From Candidatus Omnitrophota bacterium (GTDB lineage: Bacteria > Hinthialibacterota > Hinthialibacteria > Hinthialibacterales > JAKPRU01): 8,769 bases of DNA. Position numbers and translations under genes: made by a program. The notes under the pieces were generated by a model that made no database searches, had not been told where the DNA came from, and saw only the letters and a list, made by a program, of their open reading frames with translations. Positions within the stretch are counted from its first letter, which is position 1. The number at the start of each line of letters is the position of its first letter. The DNA is taken from assembly GCA_029557025.1 (NCBI GenBank), contig JAKPRU010000489.1, positions 1 through 8,769 of the forward strand. The letters run 5' to 3'. This document shows, in pieces, positions 1 through 5,647 of this stretch.

Positions 1-66
1 CGCAAGGAGCGCATATCGTAGAAAGGGAATTCCGGGATCGTGAAGTGCCTGGATAAACTCAAACAC
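1..66 (-). CDS. znuB: Metal ABC transporter permease, N-terminal fragment (ZnuB-like)
   Basis: Only the first 22 codons are in the window; the gene runs off the left edge. Reading the minus strand from a GTG at 66-64 gives (M)FEFIQALHDPGIPFLRYALLA. This matches the usual opening of ABC-3 family zinc/manganese permeases, where a short amphipathic stretch ending in D-P-x-x-PF-x-R-x-A-L-L-A leads into the first membrane helix. The GTG overlaps the end of the ATPase gene by 8 bases (59-66), and an AGGGG lies 7 bases upstream of it, so translation is probably coupled. The family forms the membrane channel for the binding protein and ATPase encoded just upstream. The call rests on the short N-terminus plus the operon position; ABC permeases for Mn or Fe of the same family cannot be excluded. 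Confidence 0.75.
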   Translation of the reverse strand, partial: MFEFIQALHDPGIPFLRYALLA

Positions 67-832
67 GGATATGCCCCTGTTCCGAACAGCGATGGTCGTG
101 GCGAATCATCCGGAAATCGCCGCCGTAAATCTCGCGAATGGTCTCCCCGGTCAGTTCACTAGTGGGATGAACGAGTACTCGTCGGTTGACACAAATCACG
201 CTTCGGACAACGGTGGAGACGAATCCCAAATCATGAGAAACCATTAGAATTGTCATGCGGGATTGCAGTTGTTGCAGGATGGCAAGTAGTTTTTCTTCGG
301 CCAACGCATCGACATTGGACGTGGGTTCATCGAGCAAAAGCAATTTCGGTCGGCAGCAAAGTGCGCGGGCGATCAAAACCCGTTGCCGTTGCCCTCCGGA
401 AAGCACGGAGAAAGGCCGGTCCGAATCGTCCGCCATTTCCACCTCCCGCAAGGCGGCCCGCGCCTCCTCCCGGTCCTCGCGTCCGTACCATCCGAAGAAG
501 GCGTTGACCCCGTCGGCTCCCAGACGGCCCATCAGCACAACATCGAGAACCGTTACGGGGAAATGCGGATCATAGCGTGTATATTGCGGCATGTAGCCAA
601 TCCAGCGCCGCGCACGGAGCGGATTTTCTCCCAGGACACGCACTTCCCCTGTGTCCGGCTGCACGGCGCCCAGAATGATCTTTAACAGTGTCGTTTTCCC
701 GCCGCCGTTCGGGCCGACAATGCTGCAGAACTCATTGGCCGGAATGTCGATATTTACATCTTCCAGAACCGGCACGCGGTTGTAGGAAAAGGATACATTG
801 CGGAGGCATACGGCGAGTTCGGGTGTAGTCAT
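59..832 (-). CDS. znuC: Metal (probably zinc) ABC transporter ATP-binding protein
   Basis: This is the cytoplasmic ATPase subunit that powers metal import through the partner permease. All the ABC motifs are present in order: Walker A GPNGGGKTT (residues 40-48), Q-loop Gln83, signature LSGGQRQRV (144-152), Walker B LLLLDEP (164-170) and switch His200. The length of 257 residues is normal for ZnuC/TroB/MntB-type proteins. The segment around residues 98-117 (LMGRLG through FFGWYG) is typical of the metal-chelate group. The ATG at 832 is 6 bases beyond the stop of the binding-protein gene, and the 3' end overlaps the permease start, so the three genes form one operon. The C-terminus carries several His residues (HDHRCSEQGH), which may be incidental. 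The ATPase fold is certain; zinc rather than manganese is inferred from the binding protein. Confidence 0.93.
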   Translation of the reverse strand: MTTPELAVCLRNVSFSYNRVPVLEDVNIDIPANEFCSIVGPNGGGKTTLLKIILGAVQPDTGEVRVLGENPLRARRWIGYMPQYTRYDPHFPVTVLDVVLMGRLGADGVNAFFGWYGREDREEARAALREVEMADDSDRPFSVLSGGQRQRVLIARALCCRPKLLLLDEPTSNVDALAEEKLLAILQQLQSRMTILMVSHDLGFVSTVVRSVICVNRRVLVHPTSELTGETIREIYGGDFRMIRHDHRCSEQGHIRV

Positions 833-838
833 TGCCGG

Positions 839-1738
839 TTACTCTTTCAGAGTGTGTTCGATCTTTACGGCGATTTCTTCAAAGTTCTTTAACAGGTCTT
901 TAGCCAGCGGGTCCAATGGAAGCACAACTCCTCCGATGGCATCAGCAACGACCTCGGCTCCACGTTTGTCGAATTGGGGCTGCACAAAGATTACTTTTAC
1001 ATTCTCCGCTTTTGCCTTGCGGATGAGATCCGACAATTGCCGGGGAGATGGTGATTTGCCCTGGATTTCGACGGCCTCCTGTCGGAGACCGTACGTATCC
1101 GCAAAGTAGCCGAATGCCGGATGAAACACGTAAAAAGAACGTCCTTTAAACGGGAGAAGGTTCCTTTTGATTTTCTCGTGGACGGCGCGGACATCTTTCA
1201 GAAAGGCCTGGAAATTCTGCTCATATTTTTCGGCATGAGACGGATCAACCTCCGTAAAAGCGCCGGCTGTATTTTGTGCGAGGATCTCCACGAGGGGAGG
1301 AGCCATCCAAACATGCAGATCCGGCTCCCCTTCGTGATGTTCTTCCTGGTCGGCAGAATGTTCGTCGTGAGACAATTCGTTTACCGTCAATCTCCGTTTC
1401 TCGATTCCTTTTGTAGTATCGACTACCTTCAGGTCCGGATGACTTGCCTGGATTTTCTCCAACAGGCGCGTTTCGAAGGGAATGCCGATCCGCAGGAACA
1501 GCTTTGCCCGGCTGAGGGCCAGGATTTGTTTCGGTGTCGGCTCGAAGGTGTGCGGTTCCTGGCCGGGTCGGACGAGAACTTCGACCGCAACATGCTCGCC
1601 GCCGATGCGTTCGGCGATATACGCCTGAGGCGGTACGCTGACAAATACGCTCAGCGGTTCGTCGGCGTGGACCGGGACAATCCACAGCAGGCCAAGTGCA
1701 GCAAGAATCGACAGGAACGGCCGTTTCATTTCGTTCAT
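839..1738 (-). CDS. znuA: Periplasmic metal-binding protein of a zinc-type ABC transporter
   Basis: This is the substrate-binding protein of cluster A-I (TroA/ZnuA), which captures the metal outside the membrane and delivers it to the permease. Residues 1-25 form a Sec signal peptide (MKRPF, then a hydrophobic run, ending PVHA before DEP). The metal ligands expected for the family are visible: His63 in EPHTFEP, His142 in DLHVWM, His206 in FHPAFGYFA, and an acidic position at Asp276 in LPLDPL. A His/Asp/Glu-rich loop (HDEHSADQEEHH, 124-135) sits just before His142, as in zinc-specific ZnuA proteins; Mn-type members usually lack it. There is no lipobox. The length of 299 is normal. The start could be the ATG at 1738 or the one three codons later (1729); neither has a strong ribosome site. 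It is the first gene of the operon. I saw no convincing Zur or MntR operator upstream. Confidence 0.92.
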   Translation of the reverse strand: MNEMKRPFLSILAALGLLWIVPVHADEPLSVFVSVPPQAYIAERIGGEHVAVEVLVRPGQEPHTFEPTPKQILALSRAKLFLRIGIPFETRLLEKIQASHPDLKVVDTTKGIEKRRLTVNELSHDEHSADQEEHHEGEPDLHVWMAPPLVEILAQNTAGAFTEVDPSHAEKYEQNFQAFLKDVRAVHEKIKRNLLPFKGRSFYVFHPAFGYFADTYGLRQEAVEIQGKSPSPRQLSDLIRKAKAENVKVIFVQPQFDKRGAEVVADAIGGVVLPLDPLAKDLLKNFEEIAVKIEHTLKE

Positions 1739-1818
1739 ACCCGTTCAAAAGGGGAGTGTTCTCTCCACGCATAGATTACGGAAAGGCTCATTCGGATTAC
1801 AGGGCATTGTGAGTACGA

Positions 1819-1835
1819 CACCGGCAAGGCCGGTG
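1819..1835. repeat. Short palindrome CACCGGC-AAG-GCCGGTG
   Basis: A perfect 7-bp inverted repeat (1819-1825 with 1829-1835) around a 3-base loop. It has no T-run on either side, so it is not a typical intrinsic terminator. It is the first of three palindromes clustered upstream of znuA. Its stem sequence differs from that of the other two, so family membership is uncertain. Confidence 0.6.
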
Positions 1836-1859
1836 ATTGGAAAAAGAGGCATGTTTCGC

Positions 1860-1879
1860 GCCAGGCAGAGACGCCTGGC
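1860..1879 (-). repeat. Palindromic repeat family copy, minus orientation
   Basis: A perfect 7-bp stem, GCCAGGC (1860-1866) and GCCTGGC (1873-1879), with a 6-base loop. Read on the minus strand, it and its flank give CAGTAGG followed by CCAGGC-GTCTCT-GCCTGG. This matches the copies near 5536-5627 in flank, stem and loop. Compared with the GACAGGC/GCCTGTC stem, one A-T pair is replaced by C-G on both sides, so base pairing is kept. It faces the copy at 1890-1909 head to head. Confidence 0.75.
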
Positions 1880-1889
1880 CTACTGGTGG

Positions 1890-1909
1890 GACAGGCCTCT
1901 GTGCCTGTC
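1890..1909 (+). repeat. Palindromic repeat family copy, plus orientation
   Basis: A perfect 7-bp stem, GACAGGC (1890-1896) and GCCTGTC (1903-1909), with loop CTCTGT. The stem is identical to the copies at 5575-5594 and 5608-5627. With the oppositely oriented copy at 1860-1879 it forms an inverted pair about 10 bases apart, an arrangement like REP/BIME elements. Confidence 0.8.
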
Positions 1910-2010
1910 GATGAACAATCTTTCTCAGCAGGCTGGATCGGAATCTCCTGAACCCATAACGGAATCACCTCGGCTGGAAGGTTCATCAAACGGATGAAAT
2001 GAGTTACGAT

Positions 2011-2026
2011 AGGCACAAAGCGGGCG
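2011..2026 (+). promoter_or_regulatory. Possible sigma-54 (-24/-12) promoter, weak match
   Basis: AGGCAC followed by the invariant-type GC at 2024-2025 places GG (2012-2013) and GC exactly 10 bases apart, as sigma-54 promoters require. The -24 half (GGCAC) is good. The -12 half reads GGGC rather than TTGC, which is poor. A start near 2036 would leave a leader of about 33 bases before the regulator's ATG. It is suggestive mainly because the downstream gene is itself a sigma-54 activator; chance occurrence is quite possible. Confidence 0.2.
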
Positions 2027-2068
2027 GATTCGATCATTGATCTTGCCGCACCGCACGAGGGTAGAATA

Positions 2069-3532
2069 ATGGCCGCTGCCATACTGGTTGTCGAGGACGA
2101 GGACATTCTGCATCGTTTGTTCATTTACAACCTCAAGAAATGGGAATACGAGGCTGTGGCCGTCAAAACGGGTGCGGAATTTCGGGAGCAATACAAGCGT
2201 CGCACATTCGATGCGGTTTTGCTCGACCTCAAGCTGCCGGATGCCGATGGGATGGATTTGCTTGTCGAGATCAAAAAGCACAATCCGGACATCCCCGCCG
2301 TGATTATGACCGCTTATGGAACAGTCGAGCTGGCTGTGGAGGCGATGAAATATGGGGCGTACGATTTTATCACGAAACCGTTCGACTGGGCCAAGTTGCA
2401 GGTCACCGTCAAGAACGCCGTCGAACGCCACCGTCTCACCCAACGGTTGACCCACCTTGAGCAAACTCTGGGGCGACGAAAACGGTTCCAATCCATCGTG
2501 GGCGTCAATGAGAAAATGCAAACGCTGTATTCGATTATCGAAAATGTGGCTCCCTCCAACATTTCGGTGATGATCACGGGCGAAAGCGGGACGGGCAAGG
2601 AACTGGTGGCCCAGGCCATTCATAGACTTTCCGGAAGAAGGGATCGGGAGATTGTTGACGTAAACTGTGCGGCCATTCCCGCCGAACTGATGGAGAGCGA
2701 GCTGTTCGGTCACGAGCGCGGTTCGTTCACCGGGGCGAGTCAGCGTCATATCGGAAGCTGCGAGCGGGCGGATAAAAGCACGCTGTTTCTGGATGAGATC
2801 TGCGAGATGGACATTTCTCTGCAGGCAAAGCTCCTGCGGTTTCTCCAGGAACGATACTTTCAGCGGGTCGGCGGTAAGGAACGAGTCTATGTGGACACTC
2901 GGATCGTGTCGGCTACCAACAAGGACCCCCTGGAGGTCGTACGGCAGGGGCGGTTCCGGGAAGATTTGTTCTACCGACTCAATGTGGTGACCATTGAGGT
3001 TCCGCCGTTGCGTGAACGGCGGGATGACATTCCGCTTCTGGCCCAACATTTTCTGGAGACGGTGAGCCGGGAAAACGACAAACCGTTTCGGGAGATTTCC
3101 AAGGAGGCCGCGTACCTGCTTTCGTGCCACGATTGGCCTGGAAATGTCCGCGAGCTGCAAAACGCGATTGTGCAGGCTGTTGCGCTTCATTCCGGAACCA
3201 CACTGACGGTGGAGATGCTTCCCCCCGCCCTGCGCAGAGAAATCCGCATCCCGCCGGATTTCACCATTTCGACACTTGCCGGACCGGATATCCGCACGGA
3301 ACCGTTACCGGACAAGTCAGCATCCCCGTCGGACAGCGGGGAAACTCAAATCATCCCTCTGGCCGAAACCGAAAAAAAAGAGATCGAGCGGGCTTTGCGG
3401 ATTTGTTCAGGCAATATCAGGGAGGTTTGCAAGAGGCTGGGAATCAGCCAGGCGACGTTATACCGGAAGATTCAAGAGTACGGTCTGAGAACCGGGCAAT
3501 TCAAAAAAAAAGTTAAAGGAGATAAATCGTGA
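2069..3532 (+). CDS. Sigma-54-dependent response regulator, NtrC family
   Basis: This is a cytoplasmic transcription activator of 487 residues with the full three-domain NtrC layout. The receiver domain (about 4-118) has acidic residues Glu9/Asp10, phospho-acceptor Asp53 in LLDLKLPD, Thr81 and Lys103. The AAA+ domain (about 140-375) has Walker A GESGTGKE (171-178), the sigma-54 contact loop as GSFTGA (218-223, usually GAFTGA), Walker B TLFLDE (238-243) and arginine-finger region GRFREDLFYRLN (294-305). A Fis-type helix-turn-helix lies at about 437-472 (ALRICSGNIREVCKRLGIS), with a Lys-rich tail. Once phosphorylated by a histidine kinase, such proteins remodel sigma-54 polymerase at distant enhancers. 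No kinase gene is next to it. The stop overlaps the next gene's start by 4 bases. Unusual substitutions surround Walker B (see findings). The target genes cannot be told from sequence. Confidence 0.95.
   Translation: MAAAILVVEDEDILHRLFIYNLKKWEYEAVAVKTGAEFREQYKRRTFDAVLLDLKLPDADGMDLLVEIKKHNPDIPAVIMTAYGTVELAVEAMKYGAYDFITKPFDWAKLQVTVKNAVERHRLTQRLTHLEQTLGRRKRFQSIVGVNEKMQTLYSIIENVAPSNISVMITGESGTGKELVAQAIHRLSGRRDREIVDVNCAAIPAELMESELFGHERGSFTGASQRHIGSCERADKSTLFLDEICEMDISLQAKLLRFLQERYFQRVGGKERVYVDTRIVSATNKDPLEVVRQGRFREDLFYRLNVVTIEVPPLRERRDDIPLLAQHFLETVSRENDKPFREISKEAAYLLSCHDWPGNVRELQNAIVQAVALHSGTTLTVEMLPPALRREIRIPPDFTISTLAGPDIRTEPLPDKSASPSDSGETQIIPLAETEKKEIERALRICSGNIREVCKRLGISQATLYRKIQEYGLRTGQFKKKVKGDKS
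3515..3522 (+). promoter_or_regulatory. Ribosome binding site supporting the GTG start at 3529
   Basis: AAAGGAGA inside the last codons of the regulator gene lies 6 bases before GTG 3529. It is the strongest Shine-Dalgarno match in the window and supports the non-ATG start of the aldo/keto reductase, which overlaps the upstream stop as GTGA. Confidence 0.8.
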
Positions 3533-4431
3533 ATCCAATCCATCGACGGTCATTTCTGAAATGCGGGCTGGCCGGCGCCGGTTTATTGACAGGTTTCTCT
3601 TCCAGGGTGGGATATGTACAGGCTGCGGAGTGCGGCGCCACGGTCGATCAGGTGGCTCTGGGCAACACGGGGATACACCTGTCCCGATTTGCGATGGGAA
3701 CCGGGACACGCGGCTGGGAACAGGTGTCCGACCAGACCAAGCTGGGGCAGCAGAAGTTTGATGCGCTCATGCGGCATGGCTACGACCGGGGAATCAACTT
3801 CTGGGACATGGCGGACATATACGGCTCCCATCCGTATGCGGCAAAAGTGTTGAGAAGCTACCCGCGCGAAAAACTGGTTCTTCTCTCCAAGCTGTGGCCC
3901 GAACCATTGAATTGGAAACCGGAAAACGACCCTAAGAAAGACTTCGACCGGATTCGTCTCGAAATCGGAACGGACTATCTTGACATCGTTCTGCTTCACG
4001 GCCAGAACACGCCGAATTGGCCGGAGGAAAAGAAGGCGTGGATGGAGGTCCTGTCCGCCGAGAAAGAAAAAGGGAATATCCGCGCGCTGGGATGTTCCTG
4101 CCATTCTAGCGAGGGGCTGAGAGCCGCCGCAAAATCACCGTGGGTCGAAGTGGTCCTGGCGCAGATCAACCACAAGGGCGGGGAAGAGTACCGGATGGGC
4201 GGCCCGGTGGAAGAGGTTACCGGCATATTGAAGGAATTACGCGCGGCGGGCAAAGCCATTCTGGGCATGAAACTGTACGGCTGCGGAACGCTTGTGGAAC
4301 CGGATCAGCGCGAAGCTTCTCTGAATTATGTACTGAAAAATAACCTGGTAGATGCCGCGACCATCGGATTTCTCCGTGAGGCCGAAATAGACGAGCATAT
4401 TGTGCGGACTGGGAGAATCTTGAGTAGTTGA
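3529..4431 (+). CDS. Tat-exported aldo/keto reductase family oxidoreductase
   Basis: The protein has 300 residues, starting at GTG 3529. The N-terminus is a twin-arginine signal (HRRSFLK at 5-11, then GLAGAGLLTG and a likely cleavage site near VQAAEC at 30-35), so it is probably exported folded with its nicotinamide cofactor. The AKR catalytic tetrad is intact: Asp93 and Tyr98 in WDMADIYG, Lys121 in LLSKLW and His157 in LLHGQ. The barrel follows, with the GMKLYG segment at 246-251 near the expected cofactor strand. Members reduce or oxidise carbonyl/alcohol groups, often of sugars; the substrate here is unknown. The gene overlaps the regulator stop by 4 bases (GTGA), so the two are translationally coupled. 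Tat-tagged AKRs of this kind are common in Planctomycetes-like genomes. The family is certain, and export is likely but inferred. Confidence 0.92.
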   Translation: MNPIHRRSFLKCGLAGAGLLTGFSSRVGYVQAAECGATVDQVALGNTGIHLSRFAMGTGTRGWEQVSDQTKLGQQKFDALMRHGYDRGINFWDMADIYGSHPYAAKVLRSYPREKLVLLSKLWPEPLNWKPENDPKKDFDRIRLEIGTDYLDIVLLHGQNTPNWPEEKKAWMEVLSAEKEKGNIRALGCSCHSSEGLRAAAKSPWVEVVLAQINHKGGEEYRMGGPVEEVTGILKELRAAGKAILGMKLYGCGTLVEPDQREASLNYVLKNNLVDAATIGFLREAEIDEHIVRTGRILSS

Positions 4432-4460
4432 TGCGGGGATAGGTATTCCCTCCCCCCCCA

Positions 4461-4488
4461 TCCCCCTCTCCAAGTATGGAGAGGGGGA
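4461..4488. repeat. Perfect 12-bp hairpin TCCCCCTCTCCA / TGGAGAGGGGGA
   Basis: The arms at 4461-4472 and 4477-4488 pair perfectly around loop AGTA. The hairpin fills most of the 75-base gap between the two oxidoreductase genes and ends just before the AAAGGA ribosome site (4493-4498) of the next gene. No T-run follows, so it is not a standard intrinsic terminator; it could still stabilise the upstream 3' end or attenuate. C-rich/G-rich hairpins of this look are often dispersed intergenic repeats, and one with a similar plan occurs at 8561-8579. Confidence 0.8.
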
Positions 4489-4506
4489 GAAGAAAGGACT
4501 GTATAG

Positions 4507-5535
4507 ATGAGCCAAAAACTAAAATGGGGTATTCTCTCCACGGGGCGAATCGCCCGGACCTTTGCGAGAGATCTCCGCGAATCCCGCACGGGCGAACTGA
4601 TCGCCATCGGAAGCCGCACACAGGAAGCCGCGGAGCAGTTCGGCGAGGAATTTGGAGTCAAGTACCGATATCCCACATACACGGGAGTTCTTGAAAACCC
4701 CGAAGTCGAGGTGGTTTATATTTGCCCGATCAATCCGTTGCACGCCGAATGGGCCATCGAGGCCGCGGAGGCAAAGAAACATATTCTGTTAGAGAAACCG
4801 TTTACCGTGAATGTGCGGGAAGCGGAACAGGTCATCGAAGCGGCCCGCCGGAACGATGTGTTTCTTATGGAAGCGTTCATGTACCGCTGCCATCCGCAAA
4901 CAAAGCGGCTTGTGGAGTTGATCCGAGAGGGCGCCATCGGCCAGGTTCGTATTATTCAGGCGACATTTAGTTTTTATGCCGAGTTGCCTGTAGACAGCCG
5001 GATTCTGGAGGCGCGTCTGGGTGGCGGTGGGATTCTGGACGTCGGCTGCTATTGTGTTTCGATGTGTCGATTAGTTGCGGGCGCGGCAATGGGTCGGGAT
5101 TTCGCCGAGCCGATTGATCTCCATGCCGTCGGTCGCCTGCGAGAAGACGGCGGCGTGGATGACTACACCGCCGGGATCGCGAAATTTCCGGGAGATATTG
5201 TAGCCCAGTTTTCGTGTGGTGTCGGCGTGGAGCAGGACAACACCGTTCGGATTTACGGCACAGAGGGACATATCTTTTTACAGGAACCCTGGGTTCCCGG
5301 TCCCCAGGGACAACCGGCCTGCATTCACCTGCGAAAAAGAGGAGAGAAAAAAGGGCAAAAAATAGTGGTTACCGACGGCAGACGGCTTTATACTATTGAG
5401 GCCGATCTTGTTGCGGAGAATATCGCCGATCGCCAGGCCCCGCCACCCGCAATGACCTGGGATGACACGCTCGGAAACATGCGGATGCTGGATCGCTGGC
5501 GCAACGCGATTGGACTGATTTACAATTTCGAGTAG
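4507..5535 (+). CDS. Gfo/Idh/MocA family NAD(P)-dependent oxidoreductase
   Basis: This 342-residue cytoplasmic dehydrogenase has no signal peptide. The N-terminal Rossmann motif is GILSTGRIA (8-16). The family's EKP motif, carrying the catalytic-site lysine, is at 96-98 in LLEKPF. MEAFMYRCHPQ (121-131) and GGGILDVGCY (173-182) are typical of the dimeric dihydrodiol dehydrogenase / glucose-fructose oxidoreductase branch. The C-terminal beta-sheet dimer domain covers roughly 125-300. Such enzymes act on sugars, inositols or related hydroxy compounds; the substrate is not readable here. The ATG at 4507 is preceded by AAAGGA 8 bases upstream. It follows the AKR gene in the same direction after 75 bases and may be co-transcribed, which would suit two carbohydrate redox enzymes. 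Its TAG stop (5533-5535) lies within the flank of a palindromic repeat. Confidence 0.93.
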   Translation: MSQKLKWGILSTGRIARTFARDLRESRTGELIAIGSRTQEAAEQFGEEFGVKYRYPTYTGVLENPEVEVVYICPINPLHAEWAIEAAEAKKHILLEKPFTVNVREAEQVIEAARRNDVFLMEAFMYRCHPQTKRLVELIREGAIGQVRIIQATFSFYAELPVDSRILEARLGGGGILDVGCYCVSMCRLVAGAAMGRDFAEPIDLHAVGRLREDGGVDDYTAGIAKFPGDIVAQFSCGVGVEQDNTVRIYGTEGHIFLQEPWVPGPQGQPACIHLRKRGEKKGQKIVVTDGRRLYTIEADLVAENIADRQAPPPAMTWDDTLGNMRMLDRWRNAIGLIYNFE

Positions 5536-5555
5536 GACAGGCTTCCGCGCCTCTC
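5536..5555 (+). repeat. Palindromic repeat family copy 1 of 3, imperfect
   Basis: GACAGGC (5536-5542), loop TTCCGC, then GCCTCTC (5549-5555); one base of the right arm breaks the pairing seen in the other copies. The left flank AGTAG (5531-5535) matches copy 2 and contains the TAG stop of the preceding gene. Confidence 0.75.
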
Positions 5556-5574
5556 AGCCCCGTCAACCCAGTAG

Positions 5575-5594
5575 GACAGGCCTCCGCGCCTGTC
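5575..5594 (+). repeat. Palindromic repeat family copy 2 of 3
   Basis: A perfect stem of GACAGGC (5575-5581) and GCCTGTC (5588-5594) with loop CTCCGC. The left flank is CCAGTAG and a trailing A completes the shared unit. It starts 39 bases after copy 1. Confidence 0.85.
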
Positions 5595-5607
5595 AGCGCA
5601 TTGGCAG

Positions 5608-5627
5608 GACAGGCCTCCGTGCCTGTC
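5608..5627 (+). repeat. Palindromic repeat family copy 3 of 3
   Basis: A perfect stem of GACAGGC (5608-5614) and GCCTGTC (5621-5627) with loop CTCCGT. It starts 33 bases after copy 2 and ends 20 bases before the pilin-like gene. No T-run follows, so a simple terminator role is unlikely. Confidence 0.85.
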
Positions 5628-5635
5628 AAGACGGC

Positions 5636-5640
5636 GAGGT
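5636..5640 (+). promoter_or_regulatory. Ribosome binding site deciding the pilin start
   Basis: GAGGT lies 7 bases before ATG 5648 but only 1 base before the in-frame ATG at 5642. The spacing favours 5648 as the true start. Confidence 0.6.
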
Positions 5641-5647
5641 AATGAAA

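Larger units (their letters stand above)
1739..2068. other. Divergent intergenic region between znuA and the response regulator
   Basis: These 330 bases separate the minus-strand metal operon from the plus-strand regulator, so both sets of promoters should be here. The region holds three short perfect palindromes (1819-1835, 1860-1879, 1890-1909) and a weak sigma-54-like site (2011-2026). The regulator has a good ribosome site, GAGGG at 2057-2061, 7 bases before its ATG. On the minus strand an open frame runs from an ATG at 2037 to a TGA at 1735 that overlaps the znuA start. Because that frame crosses the repeats, I do not call it a gene. I found no good sigma-70 promoter for znuA. Confidence 0.8.

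Noticed and set aside
1774..1800. Two GATTAC copies 21 bases apart upstream of znuA, as a metal-repressor operator.
   Set aside because: The direct 6-mers sit two helical turns apart but do not match a Zur, Fur or MntR palindrome, and 6-base matches are expected by chance.
1925..3190. A 421-codon open frame on the minus strand, fully antisense to most of the regulator gene.
   Set aside because: The plus-strand frame has every NtrC-family motif in order and a good ribosome site. The antisense product shows no recognisable domain, and long shadow frames opposite sigma-54 activators are a common artefact of their codon use.
3503..3511. A run of nine A's near the end of the regulator gene, as a possible slippage or frameshift site fusing it to the reductase.
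   Set aside because: The reductase frame (-1 relative to the regulator) has TAA at 3514-3516 and again at 3523-3525 before GTG 3529, so slippage into it cannot give a fusion. The GTGA overlap explains the coupling.
5602..5618. TTGGCAGG near the third repeat as a sigma-54 promoter for the pilin gene.
   Set aside because: The -12 GC is not at the required distance from GG 5603-5604 (bases 5615-5616 are CT), and the match is explained by the repeat itself.
5536..5627. The spaced repeats as a small CRISPR array.
   Set aside because: There are only three units of about 20-26 bases, one of them degenerate, with spacers of 19 and 13 bases. Further copies lie singly and inverted at 1860-1909, and there are no cas genes. 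This is an interspersed palindromic repeat.
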